DNA from: Chamaecyparis obtusa
Taxonomy: Eukaryota > Streptophyta > Pinopsida > Cupressales > Cupressaceae
Length of the DNA: 64,000 bases
Direction of reading: 5' to 3'
Assembly: GCA_027943335.1 (NCBI GenBank)
Contig: BSBK01003256.1
Location: 2,187,001 to 2,251,000, forward strand
Shown here: positions 11,272-22,781 of the stretch, in pieces
Numbering within the stretch: position 1 is the stretch's first letter
How the letters are laid out: each line of letters begins with the position of its first letter
The notes under the pieces: model-generated
Database searches by the model: none
What the model was told of the DNA's origin: nothing
The model's input: the letters and a program-made list of their open reading frames with translations, nothing else
Translations under genes and position numbers: made by a program

Positions 11272-14200
11272 ATGAGACATCTTGCAGTGAGTGGAGCATC
11301 ATCATATATCCAATGGGGCTATAAAAGAATAGAGTGGAAAGGATAAAGGAAAGTTGAATTACTCAGATGAGTTTGTCAAGCTTCTTCCTAGTTCAAATCA
11401 AAATAAGAAGGCCATCAACACAGCATTTGAAGATATCATGGACAAGTGTAGGGACCCTATTACTCCTGCAGGTTCAGGTTTTACCTTGTTCTCATACTTT
11501 TACAATAATAGGATTAAAGCTATACCTGTTTGCAATGCTTGGGTGTTGGGAATGGCAAAGCTAGTTGTGCCAAATGTGTTTTTAGATTTTGATTTAATCA
11601 ATGAGCTGGCTAGGCTGTATGACCCCATTTCTAGATGCATTAGGTGTGAAGACTAGTATGTGTTTATTTCCTTGGATAAGGGGTCTTTCATGAGAACCTT
11701 CAACTTCTTTTCCTCCTCCTCCACTGAAATTGACTTAAAGAAGGAAAGGGATAAATATGCTAGTAATATAGGGTCAATAAAGAGCCAAATAGTCAGGCAT
11801 ATGCCCAAGCATGATAAATAAATAGCCCCTCTCCCATCGAGTATGAATGCCCCTTATTCATTTGCATCCCTCAATCATTATATGAAACTTTTGTGTCATG
11901 GGTTGTGTAGGGTTCTTGGAATAGATGGGGATGATGAGAAATTGCATGTTGATCTTTTAATGATAGTTTTGGGCATTTAGAATTCTCACACCAACACTAA
12001 TTATGATTATATCCAGTATATAATTGACAGGATGCATGAAGGGTTTAAGTCTGTCAAGGAGAAGAAAAGGCCTATTAAGTTCATGCATTACTCCCTTCTT
12101 ATGCATTTGATTATGTACCACCATGTTAATAAGTTTGATGCAAGAGTGTTGAAGATTAAGACCCATTTTAAGGACATTCCCAACCCAGTGAAGTATTGGT
12201 TGAGCATTTGGAATATCACATCCAATGAGTGTGACTTCTCCATTTTTCAAAATCACTTTATCCATCCAATACTTGAAATGATAGGCACAAATGTTGTGAG
12301 GTTACCAACTAGGGTATTAAGGGTTTTAAGACCATTGTAATATGAGGACAAATGGCCAGGAAACCACAATTGGGGAGATTTCTACCTGGGGGACAATTCC
12401 ATAGTTATTAGAGTATATGGGTGCCCTCAGCCTCCACACCTGCTTCCAAGATATGTACCTCCTAGGGTAGCCATGATGGTGTTTATTTGGAAATTAATGT
12501 GGACTGACAAAGAGTACCTAGGGCCTCATAGGAAGGGTACTTTCACACCCAGGCAATTCAAGATTGATAGCTTTTTTATTGGAAAAAGGGTACTGGATCA
12601 AGTCAGTAATTGGCTCAATCATTTCAAGATGACTACAAGTACCTATTGGTATGTTGATTCTGAGGGTTTCATTAGAATGGCTAGGATGACCTTGATTCCT
12701 AACATTGGAACAATTAGAGAGCATGAGGCCCTTGATGAGGAGGATGTAATAAGAAACATGATAGACTTTGATGAAGCAAAGAGAAGATGGAATAAGTATT
12801 TTGATTTACTAGACATAGAGACTCAATTGAAGAAGGCCAGAATTCCTTTTGGTGCCTATTTCCTTGAACTCTCATACTTGCAAAGAATGGAAAAAATGAT
12901 AGAAATGCATGGCACACTATCTAGCCAGTTGGTAGGGATGCTTGAGGAGAAATTAGAGGTGCCGAGGAACTATTCCACCTCTAAAAATGAAGAATTCATT
13001 GATGAATCACAAGAGCATATTAGTCGATCTCTTGTAGGGGAAGGACCAATTATTGACCTAACCCAAGATCCAACAGAGGTGGAGGCTATTTCAGAGCCAC
13101 CATTGAAAAAATAGAAAATTGAGGTTGGTGAACCTTCTGAGAAGAAGAAACAAAAGAAGGTATTGGACAGTGCTTCAGTCCTTATACCTGGTAAGAGGAC
13201 CTATCACCATCAATTGATAAAGGCTATCAGGGAAGTAAAGAAAAGGATGACACAAGAAATAGGGGACTTGACCTTATTGTTGCAAGAGGATGAAAGAGAA
13301 TTATACCAAGAAGAATTTCTTAGTGATGACCAGTTTATCCAAAGCAAAGAATTCAAAGATTTCCTTATCTAGAGGAAACATGAGGAAGTAAAGAAGTCCT
13401 TGCCTGAAGGTATGGAACCAAGTGAAGAGACTCTTAGAGCTCTTACATCATATGATCCCAGTCTTGAGAGGATCACTGTGGAGGAAGCAAGAGAAATGGT
13501 TAAAACAAGTGGCATGCTTCTAACTCCTAGATGAGATTTGACTTCTACCTTTATCATTGACCAAATTAGAAAGGAGCCAGAGGGAAGCTTGTCTTATGAG
13601 GTGCATATTGATGACATGATCAAAGGGAGTGGTTATGACCCCAAGTCACAAGCTGTAGCACTTTGGTCTTTGGTCCCAAGAACTCAAAAGCCATCTCTAG
13701 TAAGCATTGAGGACAAAATGGAAGGTAACAAGATTGTCTGGACCGTCCAAACTACCACTAATCTAGAGGTGTCGAAGGTAGTAACCCATTTCACTCACCT
13801 CAATGAAGCTAAAACTATCCAATTATCGGAGAGGTATGATAAGTTGTTTGAGAACTCAATGAGGGTTGCAAAGGATAGGGATTCAAAACTTATGTTGTTT
13901 AAGAAAATGGAAGGTGAATTGGAGGACTTAAGGATAAAACTTGAAGAAGTAGTTAAAATGGTGCCTCCCCTACCTTTTCAAATTGAAGCCCCTCCTCAAC
14001 CTAAGGCTGAGGTCCCTAACCATCCAGTGGAAGATCTAGAGAAAATCAGACTAGAAGTAGCCTTGAAAACTATGACTGGTGTTGTGCAACATAGGTAGAA
14101 CAAGATAGAAGAAAAGGTGGAATCAATCCATCAGTCAGTCATCATGTTACACAAGATAAATGATAAACTAAATGAGTCACTTGCTACTTTGGAGCCACTT

Positions 14201-14749
14201 CACAGCATTTGGTCTGGGAGGAGTTTGTTATTTGATAAACTTGATGGTTTGCAAGAACATAGGCCTAATATTCTTGAGGTGGTAACTGAAGTTTATGAAA
14301 AGATTGGGTTGGTTATTTATGATTCAAATTTTTTCAAGGGGAAGTCCAATCAAGTGAGGGCCAAATTGGCTATTTTTTATAAGGATTACAGTAAGTTTTT
14401 ACCTTCTATTTTTTCAAGTGATGGAAGTGTAGTCAGTTTGGATGATTGGAAGGAATCAATGGATTAGTTGGTGATTAGTTATTTCCTCAATGGTGATAAT
14501 GTTTTAGACTTGGATGGGTGCAATGGAATAATTGACAGTTTTTTCAAGGTTGAAGGTGATTGCACACAATTTGTTGCAGAGGTTAAAGCTACAATTGATT
14601 CAAAGTGGGACCTACATATCAAATCATTACAAGAGCTACAGAGATATAATTGCCCATCTGATGATGATGTGGTAGCTTGGGGCAAAATGGAAAAGAAAAA
14701 GAAGAAGAAGCTATCTGTCTAGGAGCTAGAGGCAGAGGAAGAAGAATAG
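11272..14749 (+). pseudogene. LTR-resident ORF, copy 2 (near full length)
   Basis: A single frame runs from about 11354 to TAG 14747, some 1,130 codons, interrupted only by stops (for example TAG at 11654, 11978, 13106 and 13370) and with no frameshift. The likely ATG at 11272 is out of frame with it, so the N-terminus is damaged. Visible parts in order: an SDEFVKLLPSSNQNK segment; an Asp/Pro-rich globular region; HRKGTFTPRQFKI near 12527; a GPIIDLTQD motif near 13045; PLKK basic residues; helical regions with FFKGKSNQVRAKLAIF near 14330; a Lys-rich then Glu-rich tail. No transmembrane segment or known catalytic motif is evident. Function is unknown. Confidence 0.8.
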
Positions 14750-15036
14750 AACACACATGGCACCTGATCCAGAATTCAAGGGAGAGCATGTTTTAAACAT
14801 AGGATGATGTATGTTAGCCTATAATGGTGGTCATCATTCATGCTACAAATCAAAGTAACTACTCTAAAATATCTCTAGATGAAGGTGCCACCTGTGAAGA
14901 TGTTAGTAGTTGTTAACTACTTTCTATTGGTGTAGTCGTTGTCTTTTGTTTTGTACTTTTTGTCTTTAGTGCAGGTCATTTTCCTAGCCATCCAAAGTTT
15001 GTTGCATCCTTTCAAGGATTCCAAGATGGCTAGAGG

Positions 15037-15044
15037 TATATATA
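15037..15044 (+). promoter_or_regulatory. TATA-like box of the Ty3-A 3' LTR
   Basis: TATATATA is at the position equivalent to 1542-1549, preceded by the same CCAAGATGGCTAGAGG block. Confidence 0.55.
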
Positions 15045-15783
15045 GAAAGTTTTGCTCTTTTGCTAAGGGTGGTCGAAGTTTTTGTAAAGAAGACTAAATA
15101 TAGATTCTGACTTCTTTTATGTTTTTGCTAAAATTGTAATGGATACAGCTGAAAATTAATACAAATATACTGAAGTTTTGTTACCATTTCTAGTTTTCTT
15201 TATGTATGGATGCTTTGAATTTCTTATGCATTAATTAGTAAGGCTTGTTTAATGCATTGTTCACAAGGTGAATATAGGGACTGAAGTCAAGTTTCTCTCA
15301 AGGAGAGAGTAAAGCCTTCAGGGAGGTTTTTGGGATTTGAAAGTCTATGCATGAATTTGATGGCAGGGTTGGGAATTGGGAGAATGAATTGTTAGGCAAT
15401 TTATTTGAATTTTAGTATCTTTATGTTAGTAGGATTCTATAGATATTCAATTTTGACTCTAACCCAAGGGATAGGGCACTAGTTTAGTTTCATTTTCATC
15501 TGTTCCCCATCATTTGATCAAGAAACTATATCCATTTACTTTTATTTGTATGTTGTGAGTTGCATTGGCTATGTCAAATACATAGATCAATTTTATTATG
15601 CTTTGTAGAAGTAATTGAAAGGTAAACCCGCCTGAGTTTTACACTCAAAGTGAAGAAGGCTCAAAGCTTTAGTACCTTAGCATTTAAATTGTGCTAGATA
15701 CAGCTATTGGGAATGCATGAGTCATGAGTTTAGTGAATTTCTAAATATTTCAACCATCTACAAGTTTAAGTGCTAGCAAGCCT

Positions 15784-16706
15784 GATGCAATCATAACACC
15801 ATCCTTGTTTTTACTGATGCACTTGTTTCCATTGAATTCCAATCTATATCCTTTTTCAAACAACTACCCAATACTTAGTAGGTTATGTTTCAAATCATCA
15901 ACATAAAGAACATCATCAGTACTGTTCTTTCCATCCAATGTGATGGCTCCTCTACCAACTATGGATTTAGGAGTGTTATCTCCAAATCTAACCATGCCAC
16001 CATTTTATTTGTCCAAATGAACAAATCTATTTTTATCACCTATCATGTGATGTGAACAACCACTATCTATAATCCAATCGATCCTTATATCAGCTTTTGA
16101 AATTAATGCTAGTTCTTGTTCCTCTTTCTTATCTTCATGATCTGTCTTATTACTCATTTTCTCTATGATAGTAATGAATCCAAATTCTTCTCCAGTTGAT
16201 TCATCATTTGAAACTCCATCTTTAGCATAGTAACATTCCTTAGTGTACTTAGGTTTGTAGTCATTTTTTAATCTTCTAGCTCTTGTAGGACACTTGGATG
16301 CAAAGTGACCAATCTTATTACATGAAAAGCACTTAAATGGAAATTGACCTTCATATTTTCCTTTTCCTTTGTTTTCTCTTTTGTAAATCATAGAAATGAA
16401 GTCATCTAATGTCTTCTCTTCATTAACGTCATCAAAATTACTAGAAGTGTTTGCAAAATTCTTACCATGAACTATTGCTTTGAAGGTTGTCTCACTTTTA
16501 GGTTCTGTCTTCAATCTTGAAATATCAAAAGCTGAGATTTTAATGATCAAGGTCTCTCTTTTGAAATTTGATGTAAGTTACATGGTCTCATCAAGGATTT
16601 TGATCTTGTTTTCATATTCTGGAGTGAGAGTAGTCATCAATTTATCCATAATGTCTTCCTCTAAGATTTCTCTGCCATTGTTCCTGATTCCAGTAACTGC
16701 TTCATT
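15784..16706 (-). pseudogene. Ty1-B gag C-terminus, protease and pre-integrase start
   Basis: On the minus strand a frame at 16550-16005 carries a zinc knuckle CFSCNKIGHFASKC near 16330 and the protease motif WIIDSGCSHHM near 16060. Upstream (16706-16550) lies a gag segment including LMTTLTPEYENKIKIL, with one stop. After 16005 the frame continues, with stops, through pre-integrase sequence with DGKNSTDDVL and LKHNLLSIG-like segments to 15784. The Ty3-A LTR then cuts it. Gag and protease are the normal N-terminal parts of a Ty1 polyprotein. Confidence 0.85.
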
Positions 16707-16940
16707 GAGGTTTGTGTCCAAATTTTGGTTTAAGTCTCCCTGTGAATGTTTTACCTGGACTAGGGTTTGTAAAATTTGTGAAAGTTGTTGTTGACATGTT
16801 CAGAAAACCCTTACCCTAGGTCTTGTCCCATAAAATGTTTCAAATTCATATCAAAACCTAATGTTAGCCCTCTTGTTTCTAATTCATTGTTACCTTTTAG
16901 TCACTTAAGTTGTTAATTGTGCATGTGCTTATTTTCTGTA
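16707..16940 (+). repeat. Extra fragment of the Ty3-A family LTR inside Ty1-B gag
   Basis: This 234-bp stretch closely matches 17019-17245, the start region of the neighbouring solo LTR, in the same orientation. It lies outside that LTR's target duplication and interrupts Ty1-B gag. Similarity starts at GAGGTTTGTGTCC and ends at GTGCTTATTT. It lacks LTR ends and target duplications of its own. Confidence 0.8.
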
Positions 16941-16989
16941 GGTAGCATCTCTAATGTATTGTATCTTTTCTTCCATGTTTTTTTGCATG
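16941..16989 (-). pseudogene. Short Ty1-B gag piece between LTR fragment and solo LTR
   Basis: On the minus strand this piece continues the gag frame of 24058-23728 across the solo LTR (KDACKKNMEEKIQYIRDATYRK spans the junction, split here at the CATCC duplication). It shows that the solo LTR inserted inside a codon of gag. Confidence 0.7.
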
Positions 16990-16994
16990 CATCC
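16990..16994 (+). other. Target site duplication CATCC, left
   Basis: CATCC directly precedes the TGTTGGG start of the solo LTR and is repeated at 23728-23732, directly after its CTAACA end. Confidence 0.92.
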
Positions 16995-17259
16995 TGTTGG
17001 GTATATTCTTAAAGTTTTGAGGTTTGTGTCCAAATTTTGGTTTAAGTCTCCTTGTGAATGTTTTACCTAGACTAGGGTTTGTAAAATTCATGAAAGTTGT
17101 TGTTGACACGTTCAAAAAACCCTTACCCTAGGTCTTGTCCCATAAAATGTTTCAAATTCATATCAAAACCTAATGTTAGCCCTCTTGTTTCTAATTCATT
17201 GTTACCTTTTAGTCACTTAAGTTGTTAATTGTGCATGTGCTTATTTGTCCCAAGTGTTT

Positions 17260-18560
17260 GCTGAATCAGAAAGTGTCCTAGCAAGTCTCATGTAGTTTTC
17301 GGTGATTCAGCGAATGAGTCAAATTCATGTTAAGTGTTGATGTCAGTCACTAGTTCTCTAGATCTTCCAGCGGCTATCTAAACCATCCAGCAAATTGGTG
17401 AATGCCTTGAAGCCATGTTTTATGCTCACCTTGTTGCTGAGTCTCCAAGTGTTTCGGCAGTTTTATTTTCCTTTCCGAGAACTAGCGAATAAAGGTTATC
17501 TCCAGTTCTTGTAGTCTTTGGTAGTCTTGTGATAATATTTGGCAACCTAGTGAATATGGTGTTCGCTCATTCTCAGAATCTGGCGGTCAAGGGTTGTATC
17601 AATTGGAGAATTAGCAAATACCATGGATTGTTTTCATGATCAATGGCCCTATTTTAATCTCAAAGTATCTTTGGGTCCTACATGTTTAACTTGGCAAATG
17701 AGTGACTGAGTACCTGTAATGTTATCCTCTAAATCTGGTGGTTCTGATAGTTTGATCAAATAATTTTAGTGGAGGTAAATTTTTCTCGTGTTCACTTATT
17801 CTCAGAATGAATTGGTGATATGCTAAGTGATTTAGCAATTTAGCGAATCATGTGGTCGCTAGTTCTCTTAATAGAAAGGTAAAGGCTAAAATGATCTGGC
17901 AAATGAGCGAGTCAAAAGGATAATATAGTTTTAAGGTTTCGGTCACCTATTCTCAAAATAAATTTTTCAATGATATGGAGTATTGAGAGAATCAGCAAAT
18001 GCTTTGTTCACTGAGTCTTGGAATAAAATGATTAAGGTTCATGTTGTTCAAAGAATTAGCAATAGCCATGGATTGGTGTGAAGATGAACGGTCAATCTAG
18101 AATCCTAGCATAAAAGTGATGGTTAAGGAAAGATTCAGCGAATCAGAGAGTAAAGGGTTTCACCAGTTCTCCAGATAATCAAGTGGTAAAGTATAACGCT
18201 AAGTGAATGTGCGAACCCTTTGTTCGCTAGATCTCCAAGAAAGTTGACAATTAGTCATGATATTAAGAGAATGGGAGATGGCCTAGTCACGAGTTCTCCA
18301 AATGATAACTGCAGTCAAGTGCTTAAGTGGGAACTCTTGATTCGCTGATTCGTGAAATGCATGGGTAGTTAAAGATAGAATTATGAGAACCCGCGAAGCT
18401 CCTAGTCGCCAGTTCTTCAAATTTGAGCTAGGGTTAAACAAGAATTGCAAGAACTCGCAAAGACTTTGGTCACCAATTCTTCAGTTAGTAACTAGGGTTA
18501 GCATTATATTTAGCGACCAAGAGAAGCCAGTAGTCACTGATTTTCTAAATGGGCTCAGAT
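17260..18560 (+). repeat. Degenerate motif array in U3 of the solo LTR
   Basis: About 1.3 kb contains many irregular copies of words such as GATTCAGCGAATGAG, TTCGCTGATTC, AGTTCTCCAAAT and AGCGAATC in both orientations, roughly one every 40-80 bp. The equivalent LTR region in Ty3-A (9700-10860) has the same style but more decay. Confidence 0.55.
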
Positions 18561-18839
18561 AGAAAAGGTAATAAAGAAAAAGAAAAGGAACCGTTGCCAC
18601 ATAGATAAAGTACATTTTCAAGCTAGACATTGAACTATTAAGCCATCAAATCAGCTTCAGAAGAAAGATTGCATGACGCAAATAGGTTTAAAGTATAGAA
18701 TCATGATCATTTGCCTCTTTGCCTCATTTTCAAGTTGTTTAATCTATCTGTCAACATCCGGACATGGCTAGCTCAAGATTTGAAATCTGAGGGTATATGA
18801 AATTGAATATGGGATCAATTAAGGAGATTTGCAATAATT

Positions 18840-21800
18840 ATGGTAGTTGTACACCTTGGATTCATATCGATAAATAAGCTAAGCTCATTGTTTATCTGTT
18901 CAATTTTAGTTGATGAAATTTTTTGTTTGTCTAAAGGAGTTTCTGAGCACCTAGAATTTGAGATACAAAGGATTGAAGGTATTTCTATAGCAAAGATGAG
19001 TCAACTTGAGAAGAGTGCAGCATCTTCTAGCAGTGAGGCCAAGTCCAAAAGTGGTGAGGACAAGAGCAAACCAAATTTCTCAGATGAATTCTTGAAATTA
19101 TTGTCGGGTTCTAGTCAAAACAAGAGGGCTGTTGATGACGTGTTTGAAGATTTTCTAGGATGGTGTAGAGATCCTGTCACTCCGGATTTCTCAGGTTATA
19201 CTATCTTCAACTTTTTTTATGGTAATATAAATAAGCATGTTCCCGTTTGTAATGGTTGGGTATTAGGATTGGGAAAGATGGTTGTCCCTGATGTTTTCTT
19301 GGATATTGATTTAATTGTTGCCCTAGCTAGGAGTTATGACCCTATTTCAAAGACAATTAGGAAAGAAGACCAATCACCCTTAGTCACTCTTGATAGGGGT
19401 TCTTTTATGAAAGCTTTTGGTTTATACATGTCCTCTTCAACTGAAATTGACTTGAACCAGGAGAAGGCGAGATACAAAAATAATATAGGGTCAGTAAAAG
19501 ACCAGATGGTCAAGCATATGCCAAAATAGGAAAAATACATAGCTCCCCTTCCTACTAGTATGAATGCCCCTTACCAATTCAAATCCCTCCATCATTATAT
19601 GAGATATACATTTTATGCATTGTGTAGAGTTTTGGGGATTGATGGGGATGCAGAATTTCTACCAGCTGACCTTCTGATGATCATCTTGGATATTCAAAAT
19701 TCCTTAATAAATACTGATTATGATTACATCCAGTATGTAATTGATAGGATACATGAAGGGTTGATGTCTATTAAGGAAAGTAAAAGTCCTATTGAGTTCA
19801 TGCATTATTCTTTATTAATACATTTGATTCTGTCTTTCAATATCAACAGTTTTGATTTAAACATGTTGAAACCGAGGTTCACTTTCCAAGATCAACACAA
19901 TCCAGTATAGTTATGGATTAGGTTGTGGAATTCTACTTCCAATGAAGGGAATTTTTGTGTTTTTCATAATTTCATTGTCTTCCCAATTATTAGGATGTTA
20001 GGCATCAATGTCACCAGGCTATCACCTAGAGTCCTTAGGCTCTTGAGACCATTGTAGTATGTGCATAAGTGGGATGGAAGTCACAATTGGGGTGACTTCT
20101 ACTTAGGAGAAAATTCTACAATTATCAGGGTTTATGGTTGTCCCCAACCCCCACATTTGTTACCAAAATATGTGCCTCCAAGAGTGGCTTGCCTGGAATT
20201 TGTTTGGCAGTTGATGTGTACAGATAGAGAGCTTCTAGCCCCTCACAGGAAGGGTACATTCACACCTAGGCAATTCAAGATAGGTGACTTCTTGATAGGA
20301 AAGAGGGCTTTTCCTCAAATCACTACATGGCTACAATAATTCAAAATGGTTGCTGGTGTTTGTAGGCATATAGATCCTGAGGGCTTCATCAGAATTGCCA
20401 GGATGACCTACATCCCAAACATTGGTGTGATCAAGGAGCATGAAGGTTTAGATGAAGAAGATATAATTAGAAATATTTTAGATGAGGATGAGGTTAAAAG
20501 GAGATGGAATAGATTCTTTGATTTGATATATTTTTCCAAACAATTGAAGGCATCGCAAATTCCTTTTGAGGGTTTTTTCCCTGACCTTCCTTATTTGAAG
20601 AAAATTGATAGGATGACAGAAATGTATGATACCCTGGCAAATCAACTAGAGAGCCTGATTGATCAAAATAAGCCAGAGAAGAAGAAAAGGAGAGATTATT
20701 CATCTTCTAATCAAGAAGAGTTCACTAATGAGTCACAAGAAGGAGATAGTCCTCCATAGGTTGGGGGGTCACCAGTTGTTGATCTCACTCAAGATCAACC
20801 AGAAACAAAGGATGTCTCAGAGCCACCATTGAAGAAGCAGAGGCTTGAGGAAGGTGAACCTTCAAGGTAGGAAAAACAAAGAAAGGGAGTTGACAGAGCA
20901 TCTACTCTTTTACCAGGTGATAGGGCATATCATCATCAATTGAGGAAAGCAATAAGAGCAGGTAAGAAAGTGGCCACTGAGTAAGAAAATAAAGAAAAGT
21001 CCCTATGGTTAGAAAAGGATATTAGAGAGGTCTATCAAGAGGAATTCTTGAGTGATGACCAATTTGTTAAGACTGATGAGTTCAAGAGTTTTCTCATTTG
21101 GAACAAGCAGTAAGAGGTGAGGAGAGCTCTGCCTGAAGGTATGGAGCCAAGTGAAGAAATGTTGAGAGCTCTTGCTTCATATGATCCTAGCCTTGATCCT
21201 ATAACAGTGGATGAAGCCAGAGAATTGGTTAGATCAAGTGGAATGTTGTTAACCCCAGGGTGGGATCTGACTTCTGCATTCATCATAGATCAATTAAGAA
21301 AGCAACCATAGGGTAGCCTGTCATATGAGGTTCACATTGGTGACATGATAAGAGGAAGTGGCTATGACCCTAAGTCTCAAGCTGTTGCAATGTGGTCTAT
21401 GGCCCCCAGAACCCAAAATCCATCTCTATTAAGTATAGAGGATAAGATGGAGGGGAATAAGATTATTTGGACTGTAAAAAATACAACTGACCTTGAAGTT
21501 TCCAAGGCAGTAACTCATTGGGCTAATTTGAATGAAGCCAAGACAGCTCAGTTGTCAAATAGATATGCTAAATTGTTTGAAAGTTCAAGCATGGTGGCTA
21601 AGGATAGAGATTTGAAAATGATGAAGATCAAACAATTGGAAGATGAGTTGGCAGAAGTAAAGGTCAAGCTTGAAGAAGCCTCAAAGATAATTCCTCCTCC
21701 TCCTATGCAAGTTGAGGTACCTATTCAGATAGATGTGGAAGCACCTGAGGGACCTACTGAAGACTTGGAAAAGGTGAAATTGGATGCATCCCTGGACACT

Positions 21801-22481
21801 ATAGTTAAAATAGTGCAGTACAGGCAAGACAAAATAAAGGATAAGATGGATGTAGTTCATAAGTCAGTCAGCTTATTACATCAGACCAATGAAAAGGTGA
21901 ATGAATATTTAGCCACCTTGGAGCCACTCTATAGTATTTGGTCTGGGAGGAGTTTATTGTTTGATAAACTTGACAATCTACAAGAACACAGGCCTGATAT
22001 CCCAAAGATAGTGACTGATGTGTTTGAAAGGATTGGCCTAATAAGTGTTGCTTCAAAGTTTTTCAAAGGAAAATCAAACCAAGTAAAGGCTAGGTTGGCC
22101 ATATTTGATAAAGACTATAGCAAGTATTTTCCCCCGGTATATGATATCAATGGAAATGTGGTTAAGTTGGAAGATTGGAAGCTGTCAATGGATCAGTTAG
22201 TGATTAAGAAAGATGCCTTCCTAAAAGATGACAAGGCTTTGGATATGGACAGAACTAACAACATAATTGATAATCTGTTCAAGGTTGAAAATGACTGCAT
22301 TAAGTTTATAGTAGAAGCTAAAAATGTGACTGATTCTACAAGGGAATGGCAAGTCAAATTACTACAGGAGTTGCAGAGTTACAACTGGCCATCTGATGAT
22401 GATGTGGTAGCTTGGGAGAAGCTAATAACAAAGAAGAAGAAAAGACCAGTTATCCAGCTAACAGAGGAGGAAGAAGAATAG
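18840..22481 (+). pseudogene. LTR-resident ORF, copy 3 (most complete)
   Basis: The whole 3.6 kb is one frame, with no frameshift. The likely start is ATG 18996 (MSQLEKSAASSSSEAKSKSG), although the frame is open from 18840; the final stop is TAG 22479. Internal stops are TAG at 19527, 19908, 20055, 20757, 20868 and 21309 and TAA at 20337, 20982 and 21111. Parts in order: a Ser/Lys-rich start; a region from SDEFLKLL to about 20330 with HRKGTFTPRQFKI (20244); a Lys/Glu linker; SPVVDLTQDQ (20769); PLKKQRLEEGE; a coiled-coil-like region about 21540-21690; a Pro-rich linker; a second helical block with FFKGKSNQVKARLAIF; and a tail KKKKRPVIQLTEEEEE. The last 378 codons are free of stops. I do not recognise the family. 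Confidence 0.82.
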
Positions 22482-22773
22482 ATTGCACTTGGCACCTGAT
22501 CTAGAATTTGAGGGAGAGCATGTTCAAATAAAGGATGATGTAAATTATCTTGTAATGGTAGTCATCATTCATGTAACAAACTTGGTAACTGCTCTGAAAT
22601 ATCTACAGACAAAGGTGCCACCTGCAAAAGTTGTTTAGGATTGGAGAAATATGTCTTGTTGTCTTTATCAAGTATCTTTTTGTTTGTACTTTCTTTTGTT
22701 TTCTAGTGCAAGATTTTTATCAGCCATTCGAAGCTTGTTGCATCCTTTTGAGGATTCCAAGATGGCTGATTAG

Positions 22774-22781
22774 TATATATA
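22774..22781 (+). promoter_or_regulatory. TATA-like box of the solo LTR
   Basis: TATATATA follows the conserved GGATTCCAAGATGGCT block, about 290 bp after the stop of the reading frame. Confidence 0.55.

Larger units (their letters stand above)
1..15778 (+). mobile_element. Ty3-A: Ty3/gypsy element with giant LTRs, 5' end off the window
   Basis: A 3' LTR at 9471-15778 and the last 2.3 kb of a 5' LTR at 1-2283 flank an internal region with a primer binding site, gag, protease, archaeal-type RNase H, reverse transcriptase, RNase H and integrase. Positions 1-2283 align with 13502-15778 with only small indels. The 3' LTR ends at GCTAGCA (15778), and Ty1-B sequence resumes by 15784, so the element interrupts Ty1-B. 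The domain set places it among plant non-chromoviral Ty3 elements (Tat-like), because an archaeal-type RNase H is present and no chromodomain is seen. Every coding region has stops, so it is no longer autonomous. The 5' target duplication is outside the window; the 3' candidate is AGCCT at 15779-15783. Confidence 0.93.
9471..15778 (+). repeat. Ty3-A 3' LTR, about 6.3 kb
   Basis: The LTR starts TGTTGGGTATATT, like the solo LTR at 16995, and ends GCTAGCA, like the 5' LTR. At 6308 bp it is far longer than usual plant LTRs. Layout: 9471-11270 non-coding, with many degenerate short motifs; 11272-14749 a long reading frame; 14750-15036 promoter-proximal; TATA-like box 15037-15044; the rest presumed R/U5. 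Nothing else is recognisable in 14750-15778. Confidence 0.92.
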
